Part shown: piece after piece, positions 9,131 through 19,052 of the stretch
Numbering within the stretch: the first letter of the stretch is position 1
How the letters are laid out: every line of letters begins with the position of its first letter
Assembly (NCBI RefSeq): GCF_015595035.1
Contig: NZ_JADNRN010000003.1
Coordinates: forward strand, 248,001 to 312,000
DNA length: 64,000 bases
Reading direction: 5' to 3'
Source of the DNA: Marinibium conchae
GTDB lineage: Bacteria > Pseudomonadota > Gammaproteobacteria > Enterobacterales > Alteromonadaceae
Position numbers and translations under genes: made by a program
The notes under the pieces: model-generated
Databases searched by the model: none
Told to the model about the DNA's origin: nothing
The model's input: only the letters and a program-made list of their open reading frames with translations

Positions 9131-12040
9131 TTATTGTGGGCGATCAGCTGTTACAACAACGTCTTTAATAATCACAGGTGAATCATTCTCGTTTAGGTAC
9201 AACAAGAAAGAGCTAAATGTGTTCTCTGCTGGCTGTGGTGGGATCTCAACCACGTAGCGAGTCATTGTTGTGCTGGTAACGGTTACCGGGCCCACACCAA
9301 AATTGGGATCTACATCTGGGAAGGGGTTTTTCTCAAACAAGAATCTTACGTTTGTATCCGAACCGCCCCCAGGTAACGCTGCGCTGAATTCTACGCGGCC
9401 ACCTGCTGCGAAATTAAGTGGGTAAGCACTACTATTGGTGTTGGCAAAACCGGCCCACACTTCTGCGTTGCTTGGGAAGTTGAACTCCCCCGTATCTGCA
9501 TCGATAGTTGCATTACCAAAGCCTTCCCAAGTCGCCACGTTTTCGTTTTGACTCACAACAATGTTCTTAATGATTACTGGGGAGTCACGATCAACCAAAT
9601 ACAGAAGGAATGAGCTATAAGTATTTTCTGCATCTTGTGGCGGAATATAAACTGTATAGGTTTGCTCAGTTAAGCCCGACACGACGACGTTGTCTGTGCT
9701 AAACGCAGGATCAACATCAGGGAATGCTGCTTTTTCGAAGCGGAAGTTGACCGTCACATCTGATTCACCAGATGGAATAGACCCTGTGAAGGTGACTTTT
9801 CCGCCGCGCTCAAAGGTGAGTGGGTACAAATCGGTGTTAGTGTTAGCAAATCCACCCCATACCTCGGCGTTAGCCGGGAAGGTATAAGTGCTAGTGGCAG
9901 CATCAAAGCTTACGTTACCAAAACCTTCCATACGAGCATGGTTGTTTGCGACCACTTTAACATCTTGGATATTCACCGAATTACCAGCTTCATTGATATA
10001 CAACAAGAACGAGCTATAGGTATTCTCAGCATCCTGTGGAGGAATGTTCACTGTATATGTTCTTGCTTGGTTACCAACGATGTCTATGTTTGCGGTTGCA
10101 AAGTTAGGGTCGACATCTGGGAACGGTGCATTTTCGAAAACAAAGCGGATGCTTGTATCATTTGCTCCATCAGGAATTGACGCGGTGAAAGTTAACGTAC
10201 CTCCGTTCACAAAGTTAAGCGGATATAGGTTAGTGTTCGTGTTTGCAAAACCACCCCACACCTCTGATCCAACAGGGAAACTGTAAGTGGTACCATCGAT
10301 GCTTGCACCGCCAAAGCCTTCTGTGAACTCTGCAAACATAGGGCCAGATGCTTCTTCACCGCTTTCGATAGCAACGTTATCCATACGGAAAACCGCGCCA
10401 TCGCCGGTTTGCCATGCAGGAAAAACCATAATCACATCTAAGAGTGTTAAGTCTACACCGGCATCAGCGATGTCTTGCAATGGTACTTGGTAAGTCGCCC
10501 ACTCGCCCACAATAGGCTCTGGGCCAAAGTTTGCAAGAGGAACCTCCCATTCGCCGCCACTACCTTCATCTGCTTCAATTTTAAAAAGCCATTGTGAATC
10601 GGGGTTAAGGGGAGCTGACATGACTTTCACGTCGACAGTAACGTAGCCGCTTTCAATCATGCCTAATGCATTATGAGGAGTTGGACTTGACCCCGACGTT
10701 GGATCTTGAGGAAGAAAAGCAGCGCGAGTAATAAAACCAAAGACCGTGCCGTTATTGCCGTTTTGCACCTCGAATTCATATACGTTACCACGGTCCTCAT
10801 CATCTTCGACTAAGCCGGGTGTAGAGCCACCACAGCAGTCCCATGCTACCCAGTTTGGGTCAATAACATCATCGAAAATAGTGATAGGGTTAGCTTCACC
10901 TGCAGCGAGGCTCGGAGAAGGAGCTTGCCCTTCAACTAAAAAACCACCGTCGGCAACATCTGTTTCATATCCTGGGCTAATAGTTTCACATCCACGACCT
11001 GTGTCTGGGTCGGCAGTGCATTGATATACGCGAACAAAGTCAATTTCATAGGTTTGACCCGCGCCTTCAAATGCACTCACATCAATGCCCGTTTCGTTAA
11101 CTGAAGCAGGCCAGTTTCCGCCTACCGCTGAATTTAAAATAAGGAAAAAGTCTTGGTCAAAAGGAGCTGGTGAATAGTTATTTTCCAATTCGCCAGTGGC
11201 AATATTATATAATTCTGCGTACCAGCCTCGATGGTTTAAGCCAACAACTTCGCCCGTAGAGCTCACATTTAATTCGGACTGTCGCTGCGTAGCGAATAAG
11301 GTGTCGTTGAAATACCAGCGTATTTCGCCTTCTTGCCATTCTATTGCGTAGGTATTGAAGTCTGAAGCTGGGCTTGTTTCTGGAGTATAAGAAGCCCCAG
11401 AAAAATCGCTTGCTGGGCCACCACCGTAGTGAATTGTGCCATACACATTAGTTTCTGGTGTACCATCGCTGCGCATCGCACCCAAGTTTACGGCTTCCAT
11501 AATGTCGATTTCACCCGACTTAGGCCATCCACCATAGACTGAATCGGTAGGCATCATCCAAAATGCAGGCCATGAACCCTGACCCATAGGCAGTTTGGCG
11601 CGCATAACAATGCGACCATATTTGAAGTCAGCTTTGTTTTGCGTCGTTAATCTAGCAGACGTAAAATCATCGTCTTCACCGCTAGCGCCTTCCGTTAGTT
11701 TTGAGACAATTTTTAGTGTACCGTCAGATACAAAGGCATTCTCTTCAGAGTCGGTATAACACTGGAATTCTTGGTTACCACCACCGTCACAGTTAACTTC
11801 ATAGTTCCAATTGCTAGTATTGATAGTGGTGCCATCAAACTCATCATTCCACACTAAGCGCCAATCGCTACCGGTGAAGTCCTCGCCGACTTGCTGCACA
11901 TCTGGTGTGCTTGTATCGATTGCATCGAGATTTGTTTCAGTTTCTACGTCACCGCCACAGGCAGATAAAAGCAGAACCGATACAGCACCTGTCACTATGG
12001 TGATTCTTTTCATTTTTAAACTCATCGTGTTAAACCCCAT
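9131..12040 (-). CDS. GH16 endo-beta-1,3-glucanase (laminarinase) lipoprotein with four accessory modules
   Basis: The 969-residue protein has a lipobox LLSAC (Cys near 28) and a GH16 catalytic domain (about 58-345). The active-site motif EIDIME is at residues 177-182, where E177 is the nucleophile and E182 the acid/base, with WPAFWMMP just before it. A jelly-roll carbohydrate-binding-like module follows (about 355-570), then three tandem repeats of about 132 residues, each with EVWxGFANTNxxxYPLxF and FPDVDPxF. The family cuts beta-1,3 or mixed-linkage glucan. It is the first gene of the operon and probably surface-anchored. The ATG at 12040 has AAGGA upstream; ATGs at 12025 and 12013 are alternatives. 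Confidence 0.92.
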   Translation of the reverse strand: MGFNTMSLKMKRITIVTGAVSVLLLSACGGDVETETNLDAIDTSTPDVQQVGEDFTGSDWRLVWNDEFDGTTINTSNWNYEVNCDGGGNQEFQCYTDSEENAFVSDGTLKIVSKLTEGASGEDDDFTSARLTTQNKADFKYGRIVMRAKLPMGQGSWPAFWMMPTDSVYGGWPKSGEIDIMEAVNLGAMRSDGTPETNVYGTIHYGGGPASDFSGASYTPETSPASDFNTYAIEWQEGEIRWYFNDTLFATQRQSELNVSSTGEVVGLNHRGWYAELYNIATGELENNYSPAPFDQDFFLILNSAVGGNWPASVNETGIDVSAFEGAGQTYEIDFVRVYQCTADPDTGRGCETISPGYETDVADGGFLVEGQAPSPSLAAGEANPITIFDDVIDPNWVAWDCCGGSTPGLVEDDEDRGNVYEFEVQNGNNGTVFGFITRAAFLPQDPTSGSSPTPHNALGMIESGYVTVDVKVMSAPLNPDSQWLFKIEADEGSGGEWEVPLANFGPEPIVGEWATYQVPLQDIADAGVDLTLLDVIMVFPAWQTGDGAVFRMDNVAIESGEEASGPMFAEFTEGFGGASIDGTTYSFPVGSEVWGGFANTNTNLYPLNFVNGGTLTFTASIPDGANDTSIRFVFENAPFPDVDPNFATANIDIVGNQARTYTVNIPPQDAENTYSSFLLYINEAGNSVNIQDVKVVANNHARMEGFGNVSFDAATSTYTFPANAEVWGGFANTNTDLYPLTFERGGKVTFTGSIPSGESDVTVNFRFEKAAFPDVDPAFSTDNVVVSGLTEQTYTVYIPPQDAENTYSSFLLYLVDRDSPVIIKNIVVSQNENVATWEGFGNATIDADTGEFNFPSNAEVWAGFANTNSSAYPLNFAAGGRVEFSAALPGGGSDTNVRFLFEKNPFPDVDPNFGVGPVTVTSTTMTRYVVEIPPQPAENTFSSFLLYLNENDSPVIIKDVVVTADRPQ
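9134..10322 (-). repeat. Three tandem ~396-bp coding repeats in the GH16 gene
   Basis: Three copies of a unit of about 131-134 codons start near 10322, 9929 and 9527 (minus strand). Each begins EGFG and shares VWGGFANTN, the FPDVDP segment and the (D/A)AENTxSSFLLY segment. Nucleotide identity is visible by eye over long stretches, which implies fairly recent internal duplication or continuing gene conversion. The repeats are probably beta-sandwich glucan-binding modules. I cannot assign them to a numbered CBM family. Confidence 0.8.
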
Positions 12041-12565
12041 TTGGAGAATGTCCTTACAATTACATCAACCACGAGCGTCTACACTGAGTATTGCTTGGCA
12101 GCATAAACGCCTTTGTTAACGCTTGCGGTGTTACAAATTGCTAACTTGCCGTTCAACATTGAACAAACAATTTACACAGTTGTAACATTTGGAAAGGATG
12201 TTGCGTTATGTCTCAACCAGATACAATTCAAATGCGGCATGATGAAAACTATTTGCGGTCAGAGAGTTAACAACTGCTCTTTTAAGACAAGAGGGTACAT
12301 TTTTGCGATAAGTGGTATTCGGGTTTGTGGATATCGTAATGTTAGGGCGCTTGGAAGCTAGATTTCTCTGTTTTGTAGATGCAAGCGTACGGTTTTTAAA
12401 CACTGTTAGCTCTCGTACGATCGCGCGCGACACAGGAAGGTAATTTTAAATGCGATGAAAACGATGACGGGATTACGCTGACATTAATTGTTTGACAGAA
12501 GCGGGGCGTTCGCTTATTTTTCACACAAAATGGATGTTAAAGTATTAAAAAATCAAGGAATAGCG
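12041..12565. promoter_or_regulatory. Divergent intergenic region between the glucan operon and the RHS gene
   Basis: This gene-free stretch of 525 bp holds the promoters of both flanking transcripts. GTTCAA-CA-TTGAAC (12151-12164) is a 6-bp inverted repeat with a 2-bp spacer, about 110 bp upstream of the GH16 start, and is a candidate operator for the glucan operon. Nearby, GTTACAAATTG and CAATTTACACAGTTGTAAC form an imperfect inverted pair around it (about 12130-12185). Two short overlapping ORFs here look like chance. The RHS ribosome site AAGGAA is at the right edge. Confidence 0.45.
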
Positions 12566-15500
12566 ATGAATCAAGCATTAATAGTATTTTTATTTATCAC
12601 TAGTGTCTGTGCAACAAGCGCATACGCCTCAGAATTATCAAAGCCTAGTAGCAAATCAACGCTCACAGGCCAAGTCACTGAAGACCCCGCTGAAGATACG
12701 AGCGAAAAATCCCCCGATAAAGGCGCTAAAGAAGCTGAAGAGGAAATTACAGAGCCGCTAAAAAAGGAACTGCTTGAACCAATGACCGCCAGTTTCGGCG
12801 GCTTTGGCGATTTTGATTTTGACCAACCCAGCATGGCAGAGGCCGCCATTATTGCTAAATCATCTGACGCGGTAGCCGCCGATGCCAGTTTACGCGCTCA
12901 TGATTTTGGTATTTTTGGTGACAATATCGACCCCTATACTGGTGGTTTATCTTTTTCACATATTGATGTATCGCTGCCTGGTAACTCACATCTAGAAGTC
13001 GCCGTTAGGCGTAGCGTTAGTCAAGCAACAACCTATCACCCGCAGCAATCAAGGGGCTTTGGTGATTGGGAGTTAGACGTGCCGCGCATTCACCGCAAAG
13101 TAGCGCAACCGGTTTTGTTCAATAGCAGTGGTTTTGCAAACATTAAAAAAATAGGCATTATTATCACTCAGTTTGGGCGAGCAGCACCCAATTGGCGCGC
13201 TGACCGTTGCTCGAGGAAAGATGCTGGATATCACTATTACCAACGCCCTTCCCGATGGGTTACGCCTAGCGGTGCTTTACTTCTAGGCAATACCAATTGG
13301 AATTCATACACCATTGTGCCAGAGTGGTTTTACGATGAGGACACCTACGCGGATGGCACGCATTTGTCTATTCCTGGTCAAGGAAGCCAAGAAATACTCG
13401 ACACTCCTCGAGGTGGTATATGGCATGGCTCACCTAAAAAAGTCACTAAAAATCATTGGAAGTTCGAATGTATAGCTAACATTTCAGATGGCGGGGAAGG
13501 CTTTATTGCCATTGCCCCGAATGGCGATAGATGGAAATTCGACAAACTTGTGTACAGACAAGCACCTTACAAAAAAGTATACCCTAAAGGCATGGCAATA
13601 GGGTCCCCTACGGCTATTTATAGTGTGACAGGAATGAGTCACGCGACGATGCTGGCTACCGAAGTCACAGATGTCAACGGCAATTGGGTCAAGTATCGCT
13701 ATACCGATAATGGGCAGCTTACTCAAATTGAATCAAACGATGGGCGAAAAATAGATCTTTTTTACGTAAACAATAATATTGATAGGGTCGTTGCTCATGG
13801 TCGCACATGGCAATACGATTATCATGCAGCCTCGGCTGTGCGTCCCGCTGTCCTCAAAGAAGTCACCTTGCCTGACGGTCGCTCATGGACCTTTGACCTT
13901 CAACGTTTATATTGGGAAGCAATGCCCGGCCAAGCCTGTAACCTATCTGATTTTAGCGTTTCACTCACCCATCCTGATGGCGCAAAAGCCGAGTTTGGTT
14001 TGGCTGAAACTGTCAGAGTCGCTCCTTCGCGGCTGGGCGGTACCTCGGTAAACAGCCGATGCGCATACGACCCCACAAGTGCAGGCTGGGCCTACAACAG
14101 TGGCTGGCATCGAGTATATGAAACAGTAAGTGTTACAGATAAAACCATCAGTGCGACTGATATTCCTACCAGCACTTGGCGTTATGCATACAACGGTAAA
14201 AGAGTTACTATCACCGACCCTATGAACAGGCGCACCATACAAGAGTTTTATAGTAGTGGCGCAGGAGAAGGCCAAGCCAAATACACATGGACATATGAGG
14301 ACTCAGGTTTACTGCGTACCGAATACTACAAGTACATACATGGCCCCATTATGGGAGATACCTTTCGCTGGCTTCACCCTGAACATGGTGATATTCGAGC
14401 CGATTTATTGTCTGAGGTGCATATTATACAAGGTGGGCATACCTATAAAACCATTAACACCTACAATACCGATTTAACGTCACCTTTGTATTCATATGGT
14501 AAGCCTATAAAAATTGAGCAGTTCTCCACTTTGCAAGCGCCCAAAAGAATCGCTCAACGTACCTATAAACATATCAAGTCCATATGGAAGCTTGCTCTAC
14601 CCGAGCGCTCCATTTTAAACAGTAAAGAATTCGAGCATTATGGTTATGACTCAAGGGGTAACCATACATGGCTAAACCGCTTTAACACTAGGACATTGAC
14701 CAATACCTACCATAGTGATGGGACACTCGCCTCAGCTAAAGACGCTGAGGAAAATAAAACATACTACACTAATTACCAAAGCGGCACGCCACAACTTGTC
14801 AGGCGCGCCGACAATCGCACGGTTATGCGCACCATAGATGCGTTTGGTCAAATGACCTCACAAACCGATAGTGAAGGCTTGACCATTGGGTATCAATACG
14901 ACGTAGCGGGGCGACTTAGCGATATCAACCTGCCAAGTCCATGGCATGATACTCACATTTCATATAGCAATTTGGGTGCAGGGCTTACGCAAGTTAGCAC
15001 CACTGGACCAAGTCAAACCACCACCACCCATGACCAGTTACTGCGCCCCATATTAATCAAAAATGAAGCCACATATGGCGGTGGCAAAACCAGCTATGTC
15101 AAAACTACTTATGACCCCTTGGGTCGCACATATTTTGCCTCACAACCCGCCACTGTTCCAAATCCGACGTTGGGGTCTTACACTTATTACGATGGTCTCG
15201 GAAGGGTCACTAAAACCCGCGATAACATGGCACCTTATGCTCAAACCCTTAGCGCTTACTTAGCGGGTAACGTCACTCGCACCACCGATGCTGATAATTA
15301 TGTGACAAGCACCTTTTACTCAGGCTATGGCAGCCCTGAAGATGGCAAAGTGATCAAAATTGTTAGCCCACACAACGTTACCACACAAATGACTTATGCC
15401 ATATGGGGCAACATGCTCACCCTTCGTCAACATGGTACACAACACAATCGCACGGTCGACCAAACCCAATATTATTTTTACGACAACGCCATGCGACTTT

Positions 15501-17563
15501 GCCGTCACCGCACACCTGAAACCGGTGACACTGCTTATACCTATTATGACACAGGACACATTAAAACCACTGCCAAGGGGCTGCCCGCCTTAAATGGCTG
15601 CGGCACTCCTACCGGCAATACTGCCGTCACGTCGTACTATGACAATCTTAATCGTTTAACTTTGCTCGATTATGCTGACCCTGCCACACCCGATACAACT
15701 TATGCCTATAGTCCGATGGGTAACGTCACTAACCTAAATAGAGAAGGGGCGGATTGGACGTATGTTTACGATGACATGTACAATCTCAAACAAGAAAGCT
15801 TAAAACTAGACGGGTACACATGGCAAACTGACTATACCTACAACAAAAGCATGCAAATGACATCAGTCACCCTGCCCTCAAGACGTAAAATTGATTATAG
15901 CCTCAATGGTTTAGGCCAAGTACTCAGCGTTGCGTCTAATGGCCAAGTGTATGCCAACAATATGGCTTATCACGTCAATGGTGCATGGTCGCAGATGCGA
16001 TACGGCAATGGGCATACACTGCAACAAAGTCTAGATGCACGCCTGCTACCAAAGCAGTTGTGGACCAGCCATGCCTCAAAACCTAGCGCCGTTAATTACA
16101 CCCATCATTACGATAGACGCGGCAACCTGAAGAGTATTATCGACAGTTTAAGCAGCGCTAATACGCGCACTTTTGTCTACGATGGCCTCAGCCGTTTAAC
16201 GTCGGCAACCGGGCCCTTCGGTAATGCCTCGTTTGAGTACGATGCACTGGGTAATATTCGTCAAAAACGTCTAGGTTCGCGCACGGTCAATATAAACTAT
16301 AATAGCTTAAATAGAGTATCATCGGCCAGCAGCACCGGCACCGGCGTGCCCACCGCCACCTCGGCCTCATTTAATGCTACTTATCAATACGACACGCGCG
16401 GAAACACCCTTAATTCAGGTAGAGTGAACTTTATTTACGATGCGTCAGACCAACCTACTCGAATGACACACAACTCCGGGGTATCTAACTACCTATACGA
16501 CGGTCATAAACGCCGCGTAAAACAAGTGGTAAGCAGTAATAGTAGCACAAAAACCACTTATTCTATTTATAGTCAGGGTGGTACTCTACTGCATCGACAC
16601 AACATAAGTGAAAATAAGAAGACCGATTATATTCAACTTGGCGGCTCAAACACGGGCAGTATCAGACTGGAAGATGGCATACCTCGGTATGTGCATGTAG
16701 ACCACTTAGGCAGTCCGGTGGCAGAAACTAGCCAAACAGGGGCAATTGTTTGGAAAGAGCGTTATACGCCGTTTGGTGAAACTTTAGATAATCCTGACGG
16801 CAATAAGGATGACCAAGGATATACTGGGCATGTGAGTGATAGTGAGACGGGGCTTGTTTATATGCAAGCACGATACTATGATCCAGTTATCGGTCGTTTT
16901 TACTCAAATGATCCGGTTGGGTTTAAAAATGTTCACAATTTCAATCGATATGCTTATGCCAATAATAATCCGTATAAGTATGTAGATCCCGATGGCCGTG
17001 AAGCGACAGCATATTATTCAGGAAGTAATGGTGCTTTCTTAATCCGAGATAACGATACTGGAGCGTATGCTTATTCGACAAACTTCTTTTCAGGGAAGCA
17101 AGGTCTCAACTCTAGTCAAACAGATGGTCCAGTACCTTCTGGAAGCTATTCCATTTTATCAAGATCAGGTACTATGGCAGGTGCCCAAGCATTTAGACTT
17201 GAAGCTAACGATAGTAGCTTTGGTGATGACGCTACAGATGGTGGACGAAACCAAATTAGATTACACCAAGGGACAGTTTCGTTAGGTTGTATTACTTGTC
17301 TAATCAACAAAGAGTTTGCAGGCGTTATTGGAGTTTTAAATAATACCTCCACATCAGAATCAAGTGTTGATCGTAAAGGAACTCTAGGGAAGCTTGGATT
17401 TAGCGAAACTTTATCCAATTATGGGAATTTAAATGTTCTAGGTGACTCATCTAGTTTGCAGTTTAATTCACAAACCAATGAATTTTCTATACAAACTACT
17501 ACTGACCAAGGTACGACTAGTCAAAAAATTTGTACAGTTGGTGAAGGTGGGAGCTGCCAATGA
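12566..17563 (+). CDS. Secreted RHS/YD-repeat protein with Tlde1-like (DUF2778) L,D-transpeptidase-type toxin tip
   Basis: The 1665-residue protein has a Sec signal peptide (MNQALIVFLFITSVCATSAYA), a charged linker, a long run of YD/RHS repeats (about 300-1400), and the RHS core end GLVYMQARYYDPVIGRFYSN...NNPYKYVDPDGR. Past residue 1478 the sequence turns AT-rich and unique. This tip has GPVPSGSYSI followed by IRLHQGTVSLGC (His 1567, Ser 1572, Cys 1575). That is the spaced His/S-x-G-C pattern of DUF2778/Tlde1, toxins with an L,D-transpeptidase fold acting on peptidoglycan stems. No PAAR or VgrG-like part is seen, and export looks Sec-dependent. I chose the ATG at 12566 (AAGGAA upstream) over a TTG at 12488. 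The tip overlaps the next gene by ATGA. Confidence 0.85.
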   Translation: MNQALIVFLFITSVCATSAYASELSKPSSKSTLTGQVTEDPAEDTSEKSPDKGAKEAEEEITEPLKKELLEPMTASFGGFGDFDFDQPSMAEAAIIAKSSDAVAADASLRAHDFGIFGDNIDPYTGGLSFSHIDVSLPGNSHLEVAVRRSVSQATTYHPQQSRGFGDWELDVPRIHRKVAQPVLFNSSGFANIKKIGIIITQFGRAAPNWRADRCSRKDAGYHYYQRPSRWVTPSGALLLGNTNWNSYTIVPEWFYDEDTYADGTHLSIPGQGSQEILDTPRGGIWHGSPKKVTKNHWKFECIANISDGGEGFIAIAPNGDRWKFDKLVYRQAPYKKVYPKGMAIGSPTAIYSVTGMSHATMLATEVTDVNGNWVKYRYTDNGQLTQIESNDGRKIDLFYVNNNIDRVVAHGRTWQYDYHAASAVRPAVLKEVTLPDGRSWTFDLQRLYWEAMPGQACNLSDFSVSLTHPDGAKAEFGLAETVRVAPSRLGGTSVNSRCAYDPTSAGWAYNSGWHRVYETVSVTDKTISATDIPTSTWRYAYNGKRVTITDPMNRRTIQEFYSSGAGEGQAKYTWTYEDSGLLRTEYYKYIHGPIMGDTFRWLHPEHGDIRADLLSEVHIIQGGHTYKTINTYNTDLTSPLYSYGKPIKIEQFSTLQAPKRIAQRTYKHIKSIWKLALPERSILNSKEFEHYGYDSRGNHTWLNRFNTRTLTNTYHSDGTLASAKDAEENKTYYTNYQSGTPQLVRRADNRTVMRTIDAFGQMTSQTDSEGLTIGYQYDVAGRLSDINLPSPWHDTHISYSNLGAGLTQVSTTGPSQTTTTHDQLLRPILIKNEATYGGGKTSYVKTTYDPLGRTYFASQPATVPNPTLGSYTYYDGLGRVTKTRDNMAPYAQTLSAYLAGNVTRTTDADNYVTSTFYSGYGSPEDGKVIKIVSPHNVTTQMTYAIWGNMLTLRQHGTQHNRTVDQTQYYFYDNAMRLCRHRTPETGDTAYTYYDTGHIKTTAKGLPALNGCGTPTGNTAVTSYYDNLNRLTLLDYADPATPDTTYAYSPMGNVTNLNREGADWTYVYDDMYNLKQESLKLDGYTWQTDYTYNKSMQMTSVTLPSRRKIDYSLNGLGQVLSVASNGQVYANNMAYHVNGAWSQMRYGNGHTLQQSLDARLLPKQLWTSHASKPSAVNYTHHYDRRGNLKSIIDSLSSANTRTFVYDGLSRLTSATGPFGNASFEYDALGNIRQKRLGSRTVNINYNSLNRVSSASSTGTGVPTATSASFNATYQYDTRGNTLNSGRVNFIYDASDQPTRMTHNSGVSNYLYDGHKRRVKQVVSSNSSTKTTYSIYSQGGTLLHRHNISENKKTDYIQLGGSNTGSIRLEDGIPRYVHVDHLGSPVAETSQTGAIVWKERYTPFGETLDNPDGNKDDQGYTGHVSDSETGLVYMQARYYDPVIGRFYSNDPVGFKNVHNFNRYAYANNNPYKYVDPDGREATAYYSGSNGAFLIRDNDTGAYAYSTNFFSGKQGLNSSQTDGPVPSGSYSILSRSGTMAGAQAFRLEANDSSFGDDATDGGRNQIRLHQGTVSLGCITCLINKEFAGVIGVLNNTSTSESSVDRKGTLGKLGFSETLSNYGNLNVLGDSSSLQFNSQTNEFSIQTTTDQGTTSQKICTVGEGGSCQ

Positions 17564-18177
17564 TTAAGTTACTTCATTTAGCAATTGCAATTTCAGTGGC
17601 GATATTACTATCTATTGTTGGCTATTCTTATTACTTTCATAGCGGATTAGAGTTAGATCGGCTTTTATATATGGCTATATCAACTGTGGTGTTATATTTG
17701 ACGTTAATTTCATCAAGTAGTTATAAGTTGAATGTATTTAAGCTGTTAGCTATAACATGCATTGCTTGCGGTTTTACATTTTCTGCATTGAACCATTTTT
17801 TTGGGTTTTATAAAGAGTTTTATGTTTTCACTCCTTGGTCAGAGCTTTTGTGTTTAGCAGTAATTCTGATTTTATTTGCTTTGGCTGTTAAAAATGAAGT
17901 TTTTACAAAAAATAAATTGAGCAGCCAAATCAATCTTGTGAGATTAAAGCCACACGTATTAATTTCGTTGAGCTTTACATTTATCTTAGTATTGATGAAG
18001 CTCATGGTAGTAGTGCTAGGATTAGGTGATACTGGTTATCAATTCGCTATCCACGTATTAAACACTACTTTTACTCTGTGGGTTTATGCCTTTTTTCCAG
18101 TAATATTAATTGTCTGCCTTTTAGTATTAATAAGTAAAAGACTTGGCAGTACATCTAACAGACTAGGTGAGTCATAA
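17560..18177 (+). CDS. Polytopic membrane protein, candidate immunity to the RHS tip
   Basis: The 205-residue protein has about six hydrophobic segments and no recognisable family. Its ATG overlaps the RHS stop codon in an ATGA arrangement, so the two are translationally coupled, as toxin and immunity genes usually are. It is as AT-rich as the RHS tip and unlike the RHS body, which suggests tip and membrane protein moved in together. A membrane protein exposed to the periplasm would fit a toxin acting on peptidoglycan. Known Tlde1 immunity proteins are not, to my knowledge, of this topology, so the role is inference from position. Confidence 0.6.
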   Translation: MIKLLHLAIAISVAILLSIVGYSYYFHSGLELDRLLYMAISTVVLYLTLISSSSYKLNVFKLLAITCIACGFTFSALNHFFGFYKEFYVFTPWSELLCLAVILILFALAVKNEVFTKNKLSSQINLVRLKPHVLISLSFTFILVLMKLMVVVLGLGDTGYQFAIHVLNTTFTLWVYAFFPVILIVCLLVLISKRLGSTSNRLGES

Positions 18178-18263
18178 GTGGGCCTAAGTTGGTAGTGATT
18201 TGAATCTAAAGCCTCGCACTCGCGGTAATGCCGATCAGTTAAGCAATAAATTGCTTGACGATT

Positions 18264-18661
18264 GTAAGCGTCGCCTAGAGACCGTTACCTAAATGAACAT
18301 TCCAAGGCAGTAATTGCTCTATGTTTGGCTCGGCGTAGCTAAATTGCTCGAACAAGTGGTTTAGATAATCGTAGGGCACAAGCCCGTTCGCTTTAGCCGA
18401 CTCGATGATTGAATACAGTACCGCGCTAGCTTTGGCTCCTTTCGCATTTTGTGAGAACAACCACGCTCGCCTGCCCATCACGAAGGGTTTTATCGCGCGC
18501 TCCGCGCGATTATTGTCTATGCTCAAACGTCCATCAAGTGTATATATCGCTCTAGTTTTTCCCATTGGTTTAAACAATATTGAATGGCCGCGCTTAAATC
18601 CGTCTGCCCTAAGACTTGGTGTTGTGATTTCAGGAGCCAGACCACTATCCTCAAATCGCGA
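18264..18661 (-). mobile_element. IS66-family remnant with frameshifted transposase C-terminus
   Basis: Minus-strand codons from about 18661 to 18275 encode the end of an IS66 TnpC. DGRLSIDNNRAERAIKPFV...GRRAWLFS is followed by the SIIESAKANGL helix and LPWN near the end. Upstream of about 18538 the homology moves to another frame (WLLKSQHQVLG, then CLNQWEKLERYI), so there is a frameshift, and the N-terminus is lost at the junction with the IS256 fragment. The IS66 end GTAAGCG starts at 18264. The element cannot encode an active transposase. Confidence 0.88.
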
Positions 18662-18976
18662 AGTCATGGAATACACATTGGCAAAATCTAAACACGCTAT
18701 TTACGTATCCTGAAGACATACGCACAGCAATTTATACTACCAACGCAATTGAATCTCTAAACAGCGTTATTCGCAAGGCTATCAAAAAACGGAAGTAGTC
18801 CCAAGCGATGATTCAGCCAAGAAAATGGTCTACTTGGCTGCCACTGAAGCATCGAAAAAATGGACGATGCCAATTCACAACTGGCGCAAAGCGATGAGTC
18901 GGTTTATCATCGAGTTCGGGGATCGCCTCGAAAGACACATTAACTAATGGCAGTTACACAGAATCTGTTACAGGCT
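18661..18976 (+). mobile_element. IS256-family remnant: transposase C-terminus and terminal repeat
   Basis: Plus-strand codons from 18661 read KSWNTHWQNLNTLF and then YPEDIRTAIYTTNAIESLN, the conserved C-terminal part of IS256 (mutator-type) transposases. The frame breaks at a TAG near 18796, where KKRK should continue as VFPSDD. It resumes in another frame as SDDSAKKMVYLAATEASKKW and ends at 18947 with GDRLERHIN. The sequence after the stop (about 18951-18976) looks like the IS256 right inverted repeat. It abuts the IS66 fragment tail to tail. Confidence 0.85.
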
Positions 18977-19052
18977 CCTGTAAATAGGCACTTTAGTGTT
19001 TACAGAATCACAACTGAAGTGTTCAAGGCAACTATTTTAAGAGAGGTGTATA

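Noticed and set aside
9045-9257. Plus-strand 70-codon ORF across the GH16/receptor junction
   Set aside because: It is antisense to two well-supported genes and has no ribosome site or homology.
12113-12433. Two small overlapping ORFs in the GH16/RHS divergent gap
   Set aside because: They overlap on opposite strands, have no ribosome site, give Cys-rich low-complexity peptides and lie in a promoter region.
12566-17563. RHS protein as a type VI effector
   Set aside because: There is a Sec signal peptide and no PAAR, VgrG or adaptor gene nearby, so type VI delivery is not supported here.
18405-18713. Plus-strand 102-codon ORF
   Set aside because: It is the complement of the IS66 transposase remnant, which has clear family motifs on the minus strand.
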